From Auanema rhodensis (Eukaryota > Nematoda > Chromadorea > Rhabditida > Rhabditidae), in NCBI GenBank assembly GCA_964057225.1, contig OZ059895.1:2480001-2544000 (forward strand): a DNA stretch of 64,000 bases, in the 5' to 3' direction. The position numbers and the translations under genes were made by a program. This document shows positions 26,801 to 38,961 of the stretch, in pieces. Below the pieces are notes generated by a model. The model saw nothing but the letters and a program-made list of their open reading frames with translations, searched no databases and was not told where the DNA came from. Numbering within the stretch: position 1 is the first letter of the stretch; each line of letters opens with the position of its first letter.

Positions 26801-28782
26801 TTTTCGTTGAATAACATTGTCCATCGTCTTTGCCTTGAAAAAAGGAATCTAAAAACATCTACTTTTTGCTAAATTATTTTGAAATTTTTGGAAAAAATTT
26901 TTGTCAAAATGTTTTTGGAAGCAATGTTGAGTGTACATGGAAACTCAACATACACTAATGCATCATTTTTCAAACGATCATAACTAATTTTTGTATCAAG
27001 CGTTTCTCAATGTAGTATAGTGCATTCGATGCGGATTTTTAAGCTGCGTCGATCTGTGTTATCAGATTTGCGCTAGCTTAAAAATGCACCGAGATATCAA
27101 CTGATATAAGTTCACACTTATATCCTCGATTTTCACCCTGAAGAATTAATTTTTTCGTTGAATAACATTGTCCATCGTCTTTGCCTTGAAAAAAGGAATC
27201 TAAAAACATCTACTTTTTGCTAAATTATTTTGAAATTTTTGGAAAAAATTTTTGCCAAAATGTTTTTGGAAGCAATGTTGAGTGTACATGGAAACTCAAC
27301 ATACACTAATGCATCATTTTTCAAACGATCATAACTAATTTTTGTATTAAGCGTTTCTCAATGTAGTATAGTGCATTCGATGCGAATTTTTAAGCTGCGT
27401 CGATCTGTGTTATCAGATTTGCGCTAGCTTAAAAATGCACCGAGATATCAACTGATATAAGTTCACACTTATATCCTCGATTTTCACCCTGAAGAATTAA
27501 TTTTTTCGTTGAATAACATTGTCCATCGTCTTTGCCTTGAAAAAAGGAATCTAAAAACATCTACTTTTTGCTAAATTATTTTGAAATTTTTGGAAAAAAT
27601 TTTTGTCAAAATGTTTTTGGAAGCAATGTTGAGTGTACATGGAAACTCAACATACACTAATGCATCATTTTTCAAACGATCATAACTAATTTTTGTATTA
27701 AGCGTTTCTCAATGTAGTATAGTGCATTCGATGCGGATTTTTAAGCTGCGTCGATCTGTGTTATCAGATTTGCGCTAGCTTAAAAATGCACCGAGATATC
27801 AACTGATATAAGTTCACACTTATATCCTCGATTTTCACCCTGAAGAATTAATTTTTTCGTTGAATAGCATTGTCCATCGTCTTTGCCTTGAAAAAAGGAA
27901 TCTAAAAACATCTACTTTTTGCTAAATTATTTTGAAATTTTTGGAAAAAATTTTTGCCAAAATGTTTTTGGAAGCAATGTTGAGTGTACATGGAAACTCA
28001 ACATACACTAATGCATCATTTTTCAAACGATCATAACTAATTTTTGTATTAAGCGTTTCTCAATGTAGTATAGTGCATTCGATGCGGATTTTTAAGCTGC
28101 GTCGATCTGTGTTATCAGATTTGCGCTAGCTTAAAAATGCACCGAGATATCAACTGATATAAGTTCACACTTATATCCTCGATTTTCACCCTGAAGAATT
28201 AATTTTTTCGTTGAATAGCATTGTCCATCGTCTTTGCCTTGAAAAAAGGAATCTAAAAACATCTACTTTTTGCTAAATTATTTTGAAATTTTTGGAAAAA
28301 ATTTTTGCCAAAATGTTTTTGGAAGCAATGTTGAGTGTACATGGAAACTCAACATACACTAATGCATCATTTTTCAAACGATCATAACTAATTTTTGTAT
28401 TAAGCGTTTCTCAATGTAGTATAGTGCATTCGATGCGAATTTTTAAGCTGCGTCGATCTGTGTTATCAGATTTGCGCTAGCTTAAAAATGCACCGAGATA
28501 TCAACTGATATAAGTTCACACTTATATCCTCGATTTTCACCCTGAAGAATTAATTTTTTCGTTGAATAGCATTGTCCATCGTCTTTGCCTTGAAAAAAGG
28601 AATCTAAAAACATCTACTTTTTGCTAAATTATTTTGAAATTTTTGGAAAAAATTTTTGTCAAAATGTTTTTGGAAGCAATGTTGAGTGTACATGGAAACT
28701 CAACATACACTAATGCATCATTTTTCAAACGATCATAACTAATTTTTGTATTAAGCGTTTCTCAATGTAGTATAGTGCATTC
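23869..28782 (+). repeat. Zone 3: G214/T228C family with a 5-monomer block
   Basis: There are 14 monomers, all with G214 and an AAAAAAGG run, mostly T321. They alternate in G7A, A138G, T228C and T321C. The block 24922-26676 and the block 26677-28431 show the same order of five states and look identical by eye, giving a 1755-bp period. Zone 3 resembles zone 1 subtypes B and C and the terminal copies after 62479 more than it resembles zone 2. Confidence 0.87.
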
Positions 28783-29484
28783 GATGCGGATTTTTAAGCT
28801 GCGTCGATCTGTGTTATCAGATTTGCGCTAGCTTAAATATGCACCGAGATATCAACTGATATAAGTTCACACTTATATCCTCGATTTTCACCCTGAAGAA
28901 TTAATTTTTTCGTTGAATAGCATTGTCCATCGTCTTTGCCTTGAAAAAAGGAATCTAAAAACATCTACTTTTTGCTAAATTATTCTGAAATTTTTCGAAA
29001 AAATTTTTGTCAAAATGTTTTTGGAAGCAATGTTGAGTGTACATGGAAACTCAACATACACTAATGCATCATTTTTCAAATGATCATAACTAATTTTTGT
29101 ATCAAGCGTTTCTTAATGTAGTATAGTGCATTCGATGCGGATTTTTAAGCTGCGTCGATCTGTGTTATCAGATTTGCGCTAGCTTAAAAATGCACCGAGA
29201 TATCAACTGATATAAGTTCACACTTATATCCTCGATTTTCACCCTGAAGAATTAATTTTTTCGTTGAATAACATTGTCCATTGTCTTTGCCTTGAAAAAT
29301 GAAATCTAAAAACATCTACTTTTTGCTAAATTATTTTGAAATTTTTCGAAAAAATTTTTGTCAAAATGTTTTTGGAAGCAATGTTGAGTGTACATGGAAA
29401 CTCAACATACACTAATGCATCATTTTTCAAACGATCATAACTAATTTTTGTATCAAACGTTTCTCAATGTAGTATAGTGCATTC
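28783..29484 (+). repeat. Two-monomer island of the zone 2c family (H then E)
   Basis: The copy at 28783 has A138G, ATTCTG, C214, T321C and C332T (H type), plus private changes A to T in GCTTAAATATG and C to T in AAATGATC. The copy at 29134 has C149T, G169A, C214 and A324 (E type). The same H-E order occurs at 22114-22815. The island lies between zone 3 and zone 4, both of another family. Confidence 0.85.
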
Positions 29485-32400
29485 GATGCGGATTTTTAAG
29501 CTGCGTCAATCTGTGTTATCAGATTTGCGCTGGCTTAAAAATGCACCGAGATATCAACTGATATAAGTTCACACTTATATCCTCGATTTTCACCCTGAAG
29601 AATTAATTTTTTTGTTGAATAACATTGTCCATCGTCTTTGCCTTGAAAAAAGGAATCTAAAAACATCTACTTTTTGCTAAATTATTTTGAAATTTTTGGA
29701 AAAAATTTTTGTCAAAATGTTTTTGGAAGCAATGTTGAGTGTACATGGAAACTCAACATACACTAATGCATCATTTTTCAAACGATCATAACTAATTTTT
29801 GTATTAAGCGTTTCTCAATGTAGTATAGTGCATTCGATGCGAATTTTTAAGCTGCGTCGATCTGTGTTATCAGATTTGCGCTAGCTTAAAAATGCACCGA
29901 GATATCAACTGATATAAGTTCACACTTATATCCTCGATTTTCACCCTGAAGAATTAATTTTTTCGTTGAATAACATTGTCCATCGTCTTTGCCTTGAAAA
30001 AAGGAATCTAAAAACATCTACTTTTTGCTAAATTATTTTGAAATTTTTGGAAAAAATTTTTGTCAAAATGTTTTTGGAAGCAATGTTGAGTGTACATGGA
30101 AACTCAACATACACTAATGCATCATTTTTCAAACGATCATAACTAATTTTTGTATCAAGCGTTTCTCGATGTAGTATAGTGCATTCGATGCGAATTTGTA
30201 AGCTGCGTCGATCTGTGTTATCAGATTTGCGCTAGCTTAAAAATGCACCGAGATATCAACTGATATAAGTTCACACTTATATCCTCGATTTTCACCCTGA
30301 AGAATTAATTTTTTCGTTGAATAACATTGTCCATCGTCTTTGCCTTGAAAAATGGAATCTAAAAACATCTACTTCTTGCTAAATTATTTTGAAATTTTTC
30401 GAAAAAATTTTTGTCAAAATGTTTTTGGAAGCAATGTTGAGTGTACATGGAAACTCAACATACACTAATGCATCATTTTTCAAACGATCATAACTAATTT
30501 TTGTATTAAGCGTTTCTCAATGTAGTATAGTGCATTCGATGCGAATTTTTAAGCTGCGTCGATCTGTGTTATCAGATTTGCGCTAGCTTAAAAATGCACC
30601 GAGATATCAACTGATATAAGTTCACACTTATATCCTCGATTTTCACCCTGAAGAATTAATTTTTTCGTTGAATAACATTGTCCATCGTCTTTGCCTTGAA
30701 AAAAGGAATCTAAAAACATCTACTTTTTGCTAAATTATTTTGAAATTTTTGGAAAAAATTTTTGTCAAAATGTTTTTGGAAGCAATGTTGAGTGTACATG
30801 GAAACTCAACATACACTAATGCATCATTTTTCAAACGATCATAACTAATTTTTGTATCAAGCGTTTCTCGATGTAGTATAGTGCATTCGATGCGAATTTG
30901 TAAGCTGCGTCGATCTGTGTTATCAGATTTGCGCTAGCTTAAAAATGCACCGAGATATCAACTGATATAAGTTCACACTTATATCCTCGATTTTCACCCT
31001 GAAGAATTAATTTTTTCGTTGAATAACATTGTCCATCGTCTTTGCCTTGAAAAATGGAATCTAAAAACATCTACTTCTTGCTAAATTATTTTGAAATTTT
31101 TCGAAAAAATTTTTGTCAAAATGTTTTTGGAAGCAATGTTGAGTGTACATGGAAACTCAACATACACTAATGCATCATTTTTCAAACGATCATAACTAAT
31201 TTTTGTATCAAGCGTTTCTCAATGTAGTATAGTGCATTCGATGCGGATTTTTAAGCTGCGTCAATCTGTGTTATCAGATTTGCGCTAGCTTAAAAATGCA
31301 CCGAGATATCAACTGATATAAGTTCACACTTATATCCTCGATTTTCACCCTGAAGAATTAATTTTTTCGTTGAATAACATTGTCCATCGTCTTTGCCTTG
31401 AAAAAAGGAATCTAAAAACATCTACTTTTTGCTAAATTATTTTGAAATTTTTGGAAAAAATTTTTGTCAAAATGTTTTTGGAAGCAATGTTGAGTGTACA
31501 TGGAAACTCAACATACACTAATGCATCATTTTTCAAACGATCATAACTAATTTTTGTATCAAGCGTTTCTCGATGTAGTATAGTGCATTCGATGCGAATT
31601 TGTAAGCTGCGTCGATTTGTGTTATCAGATTTGCGCTAGCTTAAAAATGCACCGAGATATCAACTGATATAAGTTCACACTTATATCCTCGATTTTCACC
31701 CTGAAGAATTAATTTTTTCGTTGAATAACATTGTCCATCGTCTTTGCCTTGAAAAATGGAATCTAAAAACATCTACTTCTTGCTAAATTATTTTGAAATT
31801 TTTCGAAAAAATTTTTGTCAAAATGTTTTTGGAAGCAATGTTGAGTGTACATGGAAACTCAACATACACTAATGCATCATTTTTCAAACGATCATAACTA
31901 ATTTTTGTATCAAGCGTTTCTCAATGTAGTATAGTGCATTCGATGCGGATTTTTAAGCTGCGTCAATCTGTGTTATCAGATTTGCGCTAGCTTAAAAATG
32001 CACCGAGATATCAACTGATATAAGTTCACACTTATATCCTCGATTTTCACCCTGAAGAATTAATTTTTTCGTTGAATAACATTGTCCATTGTCTTTGCCT
32101 TAAAAAATGAAATCTAAAAACATCTACTTTTTGCTAAATTTTTTTGAAATTTTTCGAAAAAATTTTTGTCAAAATGTTTTTGGAAGCAATGTTGAGTGTA
32201 CATGGAAACTCAACATACACTAATACATCATTTTTCAAACGATCATAACTAATTTTTGTATCAAGCGTTTCTTAATGTAGTATAGTGCATTCGATGCGGA
32301 TTTTTAAGCTGCGTCGATCTGTGTTATCAGATTTGCGCTAGCTTAAAAATGCACCGAGATATCAACTGATATAAGTTCACACTTATATCCTCGATTTTCA

Positions 32401-34047
32401 CCCTGAAGAATTAATTTTTTCGTTGAATAACATTGTCCATCGTCTTTGCCTTGAAAAAAGGAATCTAAAAACATCTACTTTTTGCTAAATTATATTGAAA
32501 TTTTTCGAAAAAATTTTTGTCAAAATGTTTTTGGAAGCAATGTTGAGTGTACATGGAAACTCAACATACACTAATGCATCATTTTTCAAACGATCATAAC
32601 TAATTTTTGTATCAAGCGTTTCTCGATGTAGTATAGTGCATTCGATGCGGATTTTTAAGCTGCGTCGATCTGTGTTATCAGATTTGCGCTAGCTTAAAAA
32701 TGCACCGAGATATCAACTGATATAAGTTCACACTTATATCCTCGATTTTCACCCTGAAGAATTAATTTTTTCGTTGAATAACATTGTCCATCGTCTTTGC
32801 CTTGAAAAAAGGAATCTAAAAACATCTACTTTTTGCTAAATTATTTTGAAATTTTTGGAAAAAATTTTTGTCAAAATGTTTTTGGAAGCAATGTTGAGTG
32901 TACATGGAAACTCAACATACACTAATGCATCATTTTTCAAACGATCATAACTAATTTTTGTATCAAGCGTTTCTCGATGTAGTATAGTGCATTCGATGCG
33001 AATTTGTAAGCTGCGTCGATCTGTGTTATCAGATTTGCGCTAGCTTAAAAATGCACCGAGATATCAACTGATATAAGTTCACACTTATATCCTCGATTTT
33101 CACCCTGAAGAATTAATTTTTTCGTTGAATAACATTGTCCATCGTCTTTGCCTTGAAAAATGGAATCTAAAAACATCTACTTCTTGCTAAATTATTTTGA
33201 AATTTTTCGAAAAAATTTTTGTCAAAATGTTTTTGGAAGCAATGTTGAGTGTACATGGAAACTCAACATACACTAATGCATCATTTTTCAAACGATCATA
33301 ACTAATTTTTGTATCAAGCGTTTCTCAATGTAGTATAGTGCATTCGATGCGGATTTTTAAGCTGCGTCAATCTGTGTTATCAGATTTGCGCTAACTTAAA
33401 AATGCACCGATATATCAACTGATATAAGTTCACACTTATATCCTCGATTTTCACCCTGAACAATTAATTTTTTCGTTGAATAACATTGTCCATCGTCTTT
33501 GCCTTGAAAAAAGGAATCTAAAAACATCTACTTTTTGCTAAATTATTTTGAAATTTTTGGAAAAAATTTTTGTCAAAATGTTTTTGGAAGCAATGTTGAG
33601 TGTACATGGAAACTCAACATACACTAATGCATCATTTTTCAAACGATCATAACTAATTTTTGTATTAAGCGTTTCTCAATGTAGTATAGTGCATTCGATG
33701 CGAATTTTTAAGCTGCGTCGATCTGTGTTATCAGATTTGCGCTAGCTTAAAAATGCACCGAGATATCAACTGATATAAGTTCACACTTATATCCTCGATT
33801 TTCACCCTGAAGAATTAATTTTTTCGTTGAATAACATTGTCCATCGTCTTTGCCTTGAAAAAAGGAATCTAAAAACATCTACTTTTTGCTAAATTATTTT
33901 GAAATTTTTGGAAAAAATTTTTGTCAAAATGTTTTTGGAAGCAATGTTGAGTGTACATGGAAACTCAACATACACTAATGCATCATTTTTCAAACGATCA
34001 TAACTAATTTTTGTATCAAGCGTTTCTCGATGTAGTATAGTGCATTC

Positions 34048-34398
34048 GATGCGAATTTGTAAGCTGCGTCGATCTGTGTTATCAGATTTGCGCTAGCTTA
34101 AAAATGCACCGAGATATCAACTGATATAAGTTCACACTTATATCCTCGATTTTCACCCTGAAGAATTAATTTTTTCGTTGAATAACATTGTCCATTGTCT
34201 TTGCCTTAAAAAATGAAATCTAAAAACATCTACTTTTTGCTAAATTTTTTTGAAATTTTTCGAAAAAATTTTTGTCAAAATGTTTTTGGAAGCAATGTTG
34301 AGTGTACATGGAAACTCAACATACACTAATACATCATTTTTCAAACGATCATAACTAATTTTTGTATCAAGCGTTTCTTAATGTAGTATAGTGCATTC
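34048..34398 (+). repeat. Recombinant monomer: T12G-type start on a 31942-type body
   Basis: Its first part matches the T12G subtype, and from about position 149 it carries C149T, G161A, G169A, the T-rich ATTTTTTTG, G284A and C332T. That later set is otherwise seen only in the copy at 31942, whose start is of the G24A type. The switch lies between about positions 24 and 149. Crossing-over or gene conversion within a monomer is the likely cause. Confidence 0.72.
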
Positions 34399-35802
34399 GA
34401 TGCGGATTTTTAAGCTGCGTCAATCTGTGTTATCAGATTTGCGCTAACTTAAAAATGCACCGAGATATCAACTGATATAAGTTCACACTTATATCCTCGA
34501 TTTTCACCCTGAACAATTATTTTTTTCGTTGAATAACATTGTCCATCGTCTTTGCCTTGAAAAAAGGAATCTAAAAACATCTACTTTTTGCTAAATTATT
34601 TTGAAATTTTTGGAAAAAATTTTTGTCAAAATGTTTTTGGAAGCAATGTTGAGTGTACATGGAAACTCAACATACACTAATGCATCATTTTTCAAACGAT
34701 CATAACTAATTTTTGTATTAAGCGTTTCTCAATGTAGTATAGTGCATTCGATGCGAATTTTTAAGCTGCGTCGATCTGTGTTATCAGATTTGCGCTAGCT
34801 TAAAAATGCACCGAGATATCAACTGATATAAGTTCACACTTATATCCTCGATTTTCACCCTGAAGAATTAATTTTTTCGTTGAATAGCATTGTCCATCGT
34901 CTTTGCCTTGAAAAAAGGAATCTAAAAACATCTACTGTTTGCTAAATTATTTTGAAATTTTTCGAAAAAATTTTTGTCAAAATGTTTTTGGAAGCAATGT
35001 TGAGTGTACATGGAAACTCAACATACACTAATGCATCATTTTTCAAACGATCATAACTAATTTTTGTATCAAGCGTTTCTCGATGTAGTATAGTGCATTC
35101 GATGCGGATTTTTAAGCTGCGTCGATCTGTGTTATCAGATTTGCGCTAGCTTGAAAATGCACCGAGATATCAACTGATATAAGTTCACACTTATATCCTC
35201 GATTTTCACCCTGAAGAATTAATTTTTTCGTTGAATAACATTGTCCATCGTCTTTGCCTGGAAAAATGGAATCTAAAAACATCTACTTTTTGCTAAATTA
35301 TTTTGAAATTTTTCGAAAAAATTTTTGTCAAAATGTTTTTGGAAGCAATGTTGAGTGTACATGGAAACTCAACATACACTAATGCATCATTTTTCAAACG
35401 ATCATAACTAATTTTTGTATCAAGCGTTTCTCGATGTAGTATAGTGCATTCGATGCGAATTTGTAAGCTGCGTCGATCTGTGTTATCAGATTTGCGCTAG
35501 CTTAAAAATGCACCGAGATATCAACTGATATAAGTTCACACTTATATCCTCGATTTTCACCCTGAAGAATTAATTTTTTCGTTGAATAACATTGTCCATC
35601 GTCTTTGCCTTGAAAAATAGAATCTAAAAACATCTACTTCTTGCTAAATTATTTTGAAATTTTTCGAAAAAATTTTTGTCAAAATGTTTTTGGAAGCAAT
35701 GTTGAGTGTACATGGAAACTCAACATACACTAATGCATCATTTTTCAAACGATCATAACTAATTTTTGTATCAAGCGTTTCTCAATGTAGTATAGTGCAT
35801 TC

Positions 35803-36153
35803 GATGCGGATTTTTAAGCTGCGTCAATCTGTGTTATCAGATTTGCGCTAACTTAAAAATGCACCGAGATATCAACTGATATAAGTTCACACTTATATCC
35901 TCGATTTTCACCCTGAAGAATTAATTTTTTCGTTGAATAGCATTGTCCATCGTCTTTGCCTTGAAAAAAGGAATCTAAAAACATCTACTGTTTGCTAAAT
36001 TATTTTGAAATTTTTCGAAAAAATTTTTGTCAAAATGTTTTTGGAAGCAATGTTGAGTGTACATGGAAACTCAACATACACTAATGCATCATTTTTCAAA
36101 CGATCATAACTAATTTTTGTATCAAGCGTTTCTCGATGTAGTATAGTGCATTC
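35803..36153 (+). repeat. Recombinant monomer joining two adjacent zone 4 subtypes
   Basis: The start has G24A and AACTT, like the copies at 34399 and 36856. It lacks their G116C, and from A138G onward, with CTGTTTGC, C214 and A333G, it matches the copies at 34750 and 37207. The exchange point lies between positions about 49 and 116. In intact units these two subtypes are neighbours, so this monomer explains why its unit (35803-36855) has three members instead of four. Confidence 0.8.
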
Positions 36154-38961
36154 GATGCGGATTTTTAAGCTGCGTCGATCTGTGTTATCAGATTTGCGCT
36201 AGCTTGAAAATGCACCGAGATATCAACTGATATAAGTTCACACTTATATCCTCGATTTTCACCCTGAAGAATTAATTTTTTCGTTGAATAACATTGTCCA
36301 TCGTCTTTGCCTTGAAAAAAGGAATCTAAAAACATCTACTTTTTGCTAAATTATTTTGAAATTTTTGGAAAAAATTTTTGTCAAAATGTTTTTGGAAGCA
36401 ATGTTGAGTGTACATGGAAACTCAACATACACTAATGCATCATTTTTCAAACGATCATAACTAATTTTTGTATCAAGCGTTTCTCGATGTAGTATAGTGC
36501 ATTCGATGCGAATTTGTAAGCTGCGTCGATCTGTGTTATCAGATTTGCGCTAGCTTAAAAATGCACCGAGATATCAACTGATATAAGTTCACACTTATAT
36601 CCTCGATTTTCACCCTGAAGAATTAATTTTTTCGTTGAATAACATTGTCCATCGTCTTTGCCTTGAAAAATGGAATCTAAAAACATCTACTTCTTGCTAA
36701 ATTATTTTGAAATTTTTCGAAAAAATTTTTGTCAAAATGTTTTTGGAAGCAATGTTGAGTGTACATGGAAACTCAACATACACTAATGCATCATTTTTCA
36801 AACGATCATAACTAATTTTTGTATCAAGCGTTTTTCAATGTAGTATAGTGCATTCGATGCGGATTTTTAAGCTGCGTCAATCTGTGTTATCAGATTTGCG
36901 CTAACTTAAAAATGCACCGAGATATCAACTGATATAAGTTCACACTTATATCCTCGATTTTCACCCTGAACAATTAATTTTTTCGTTGAATAACATTGTC
37001 CATCGTCTTTGCCTTGAAAAAAGGAATCTAAAAACATCTACTTTTTGCTAAATTATTTTGAAATTTTTGGAAAAAATTTTTGTCAAAATGTTTTTGGAAG
37101 CAATGTTGAGTGTACATGGAAACTCAACATACACTAATGCATCATTTTTCAAACGATCATAACTAATTTTTGTATTAAGCGTTTCTCAATGTAGTATAGT
37201 GCATTCGATGCGAATTTTTAAGCTGCGTCGATCTGTGTTATCAGATTTGCGCTAGCTTAAAAATGCACCGAGATATCAACTGATATAAGTTCACACTTAT
37301 ATCCTCGATTTTCACCCTGAAGAATTAATTTTTTCGTTGAATAGCATTGTCCATCGTCTTTGCCTTGAAAAAAGGAATCTAAAAACATCTACTGTTTGCT
37401 AAATTATTTTGAAATTTTTCGAAAAAATTTTTGTCAAAATGTTTTTGGAAGCAATGTTGAGTGTACATGGAAACTCAACATACACTAATGCATCATTTTT
37501 CAAACGATCATAACTAATTTTTGTATCAAGCGTTTCTCGATGTAGTATAGTGCATTCGATGCGGATTTTTAAGCTGCGTCGATCTGTGTTATCAGATTTG
37601 CGCTAGCTTGAAAATGCACCGAGATATCAACTGATATAAGTTCACACTTATATCCTCGATTTTCACCCTGAAGAATTAATTTTTTCGTTGAATAACATTG
37701 TCCATCGTCTTTGCCTGGAAAAATGGAATCTAAAAACATCTACTTTTTGCTAAATTATTTTGAAATTTTTCGAAAAAATTTTTGTCAAAATGTTTTTGGA
37801 AGCAATGTTGAGTGTACATGGAAACTCAACATACACTAATGCATCATTTTTCAAACGATCATAACTAATTTTTGTATCAAGCGTTTCTCAATGTAGTATA
37901 GTGCATTCGATGCGGATTTTTAAGCTGCGTCAATCTGTGTTATCAGATTTGCGCTAACTTAAAAATGCACCGAGATATCAACTGATATAAGTTCACACTT
38001 ATATCCTCGATTTTCACCCTGAACAATTAATTTTTTCGTTGAATAACATTGTCCATCGTCTTTGCCTTGAAAAATGGAATCTAAAAACATCTACTTTTTG
38101 CTAAATTATTTTGAAATTTTTCGAAAAAATTTTTGTCAAAATGTTTTTGGAAGCAATGTTGAGTGTACATGGAAACTCAACATACACTAATGCATCATTT
38201 TTCAAACGATCATAACTAATTTTTGTATCAAACGTTTCTCAATGTAGTATAGTGCACTCGATGCGGATTTTTAAGCTGCGTCGATCTGTGTTATCAGATT
38301 TGCGCTAGCTTAAAAATGCACCGAGATATCAACTGATATAAGTTCACACTTATATCCTCGATTTTCACCCTGAAGAATTAATTTTTTCGTTGAATAACAT
38401 TGTCCATCGTCTTTGCCTTGAAAAAAGGAATCTAAAAACATCTACTTTTTGCTAAATTATTTTGAAATTTTTGGAAAAAATTTTTGTCAAAATGTTTTTG
38501 GAAGCAATGTTGAGTGTACATGGAAACTCAACATACACTAATGCATCATTTTTCAAACGATCATAACTAATTTTTGTATTAAGCGTTTCTCAATGTAGTA
38601 TAGTGCATTCGATGCGAATTTTTAAGCTGCGTCGATCTGTGTTATCAGATTTGCGCTAGCTTAAAAATGCACCGAGATATCAACTGATATAAGTTCACAC
38701 TTATATCCTCGATTTTCACCCTGAAGAATTAATTTTTTCGTTGAATAACATTGTCCATCGTCTTTGCCTTGAAAAAAGGAATCTAAAAACATCTACTTTT
38801 TGCTAAATTATTTTGAAATTTTTGGAAAAAATTTTTGTCAAAATGTTTTTGGAAGCAATGTTGAGTGCACATGGAAACTCAACATACACTAATGCATCAT
38901 TTTTTAAACGATCATAACTAATTTTTGTATTAAGCGTTTCTCAATGTAGTATAGTGCATTC

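Larger units (their letters stand above)
29485..38961 (+). repeat. Zone 4: diverse monomers resolving into a 4-monomer HOR
   Basis: There are 27 monomers. Markers are G24A (GTCAATCTG), AACTT for AGCTT at 48-52, G116C, T12G (ATTTGTAAG) with T189C, CTGTTTGC, GCCTGG and A333G (CTCGATG). In 29836-31941, A333G copies alternate with T12G copies (702-bp spacing). From 34399 the order G24A / CTGTTTGC / A53G / T12G gives 4-monomer units (34399-35802), followed by 3-monomer units (35803-36855, 36856-37908) in which one member is missing. Copies at 31942 and 34048 share an unusual set (C149T, G161A, a T-rich ATTTTTTTG and G284A) over different 5' ends. Confidence 0.83.
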
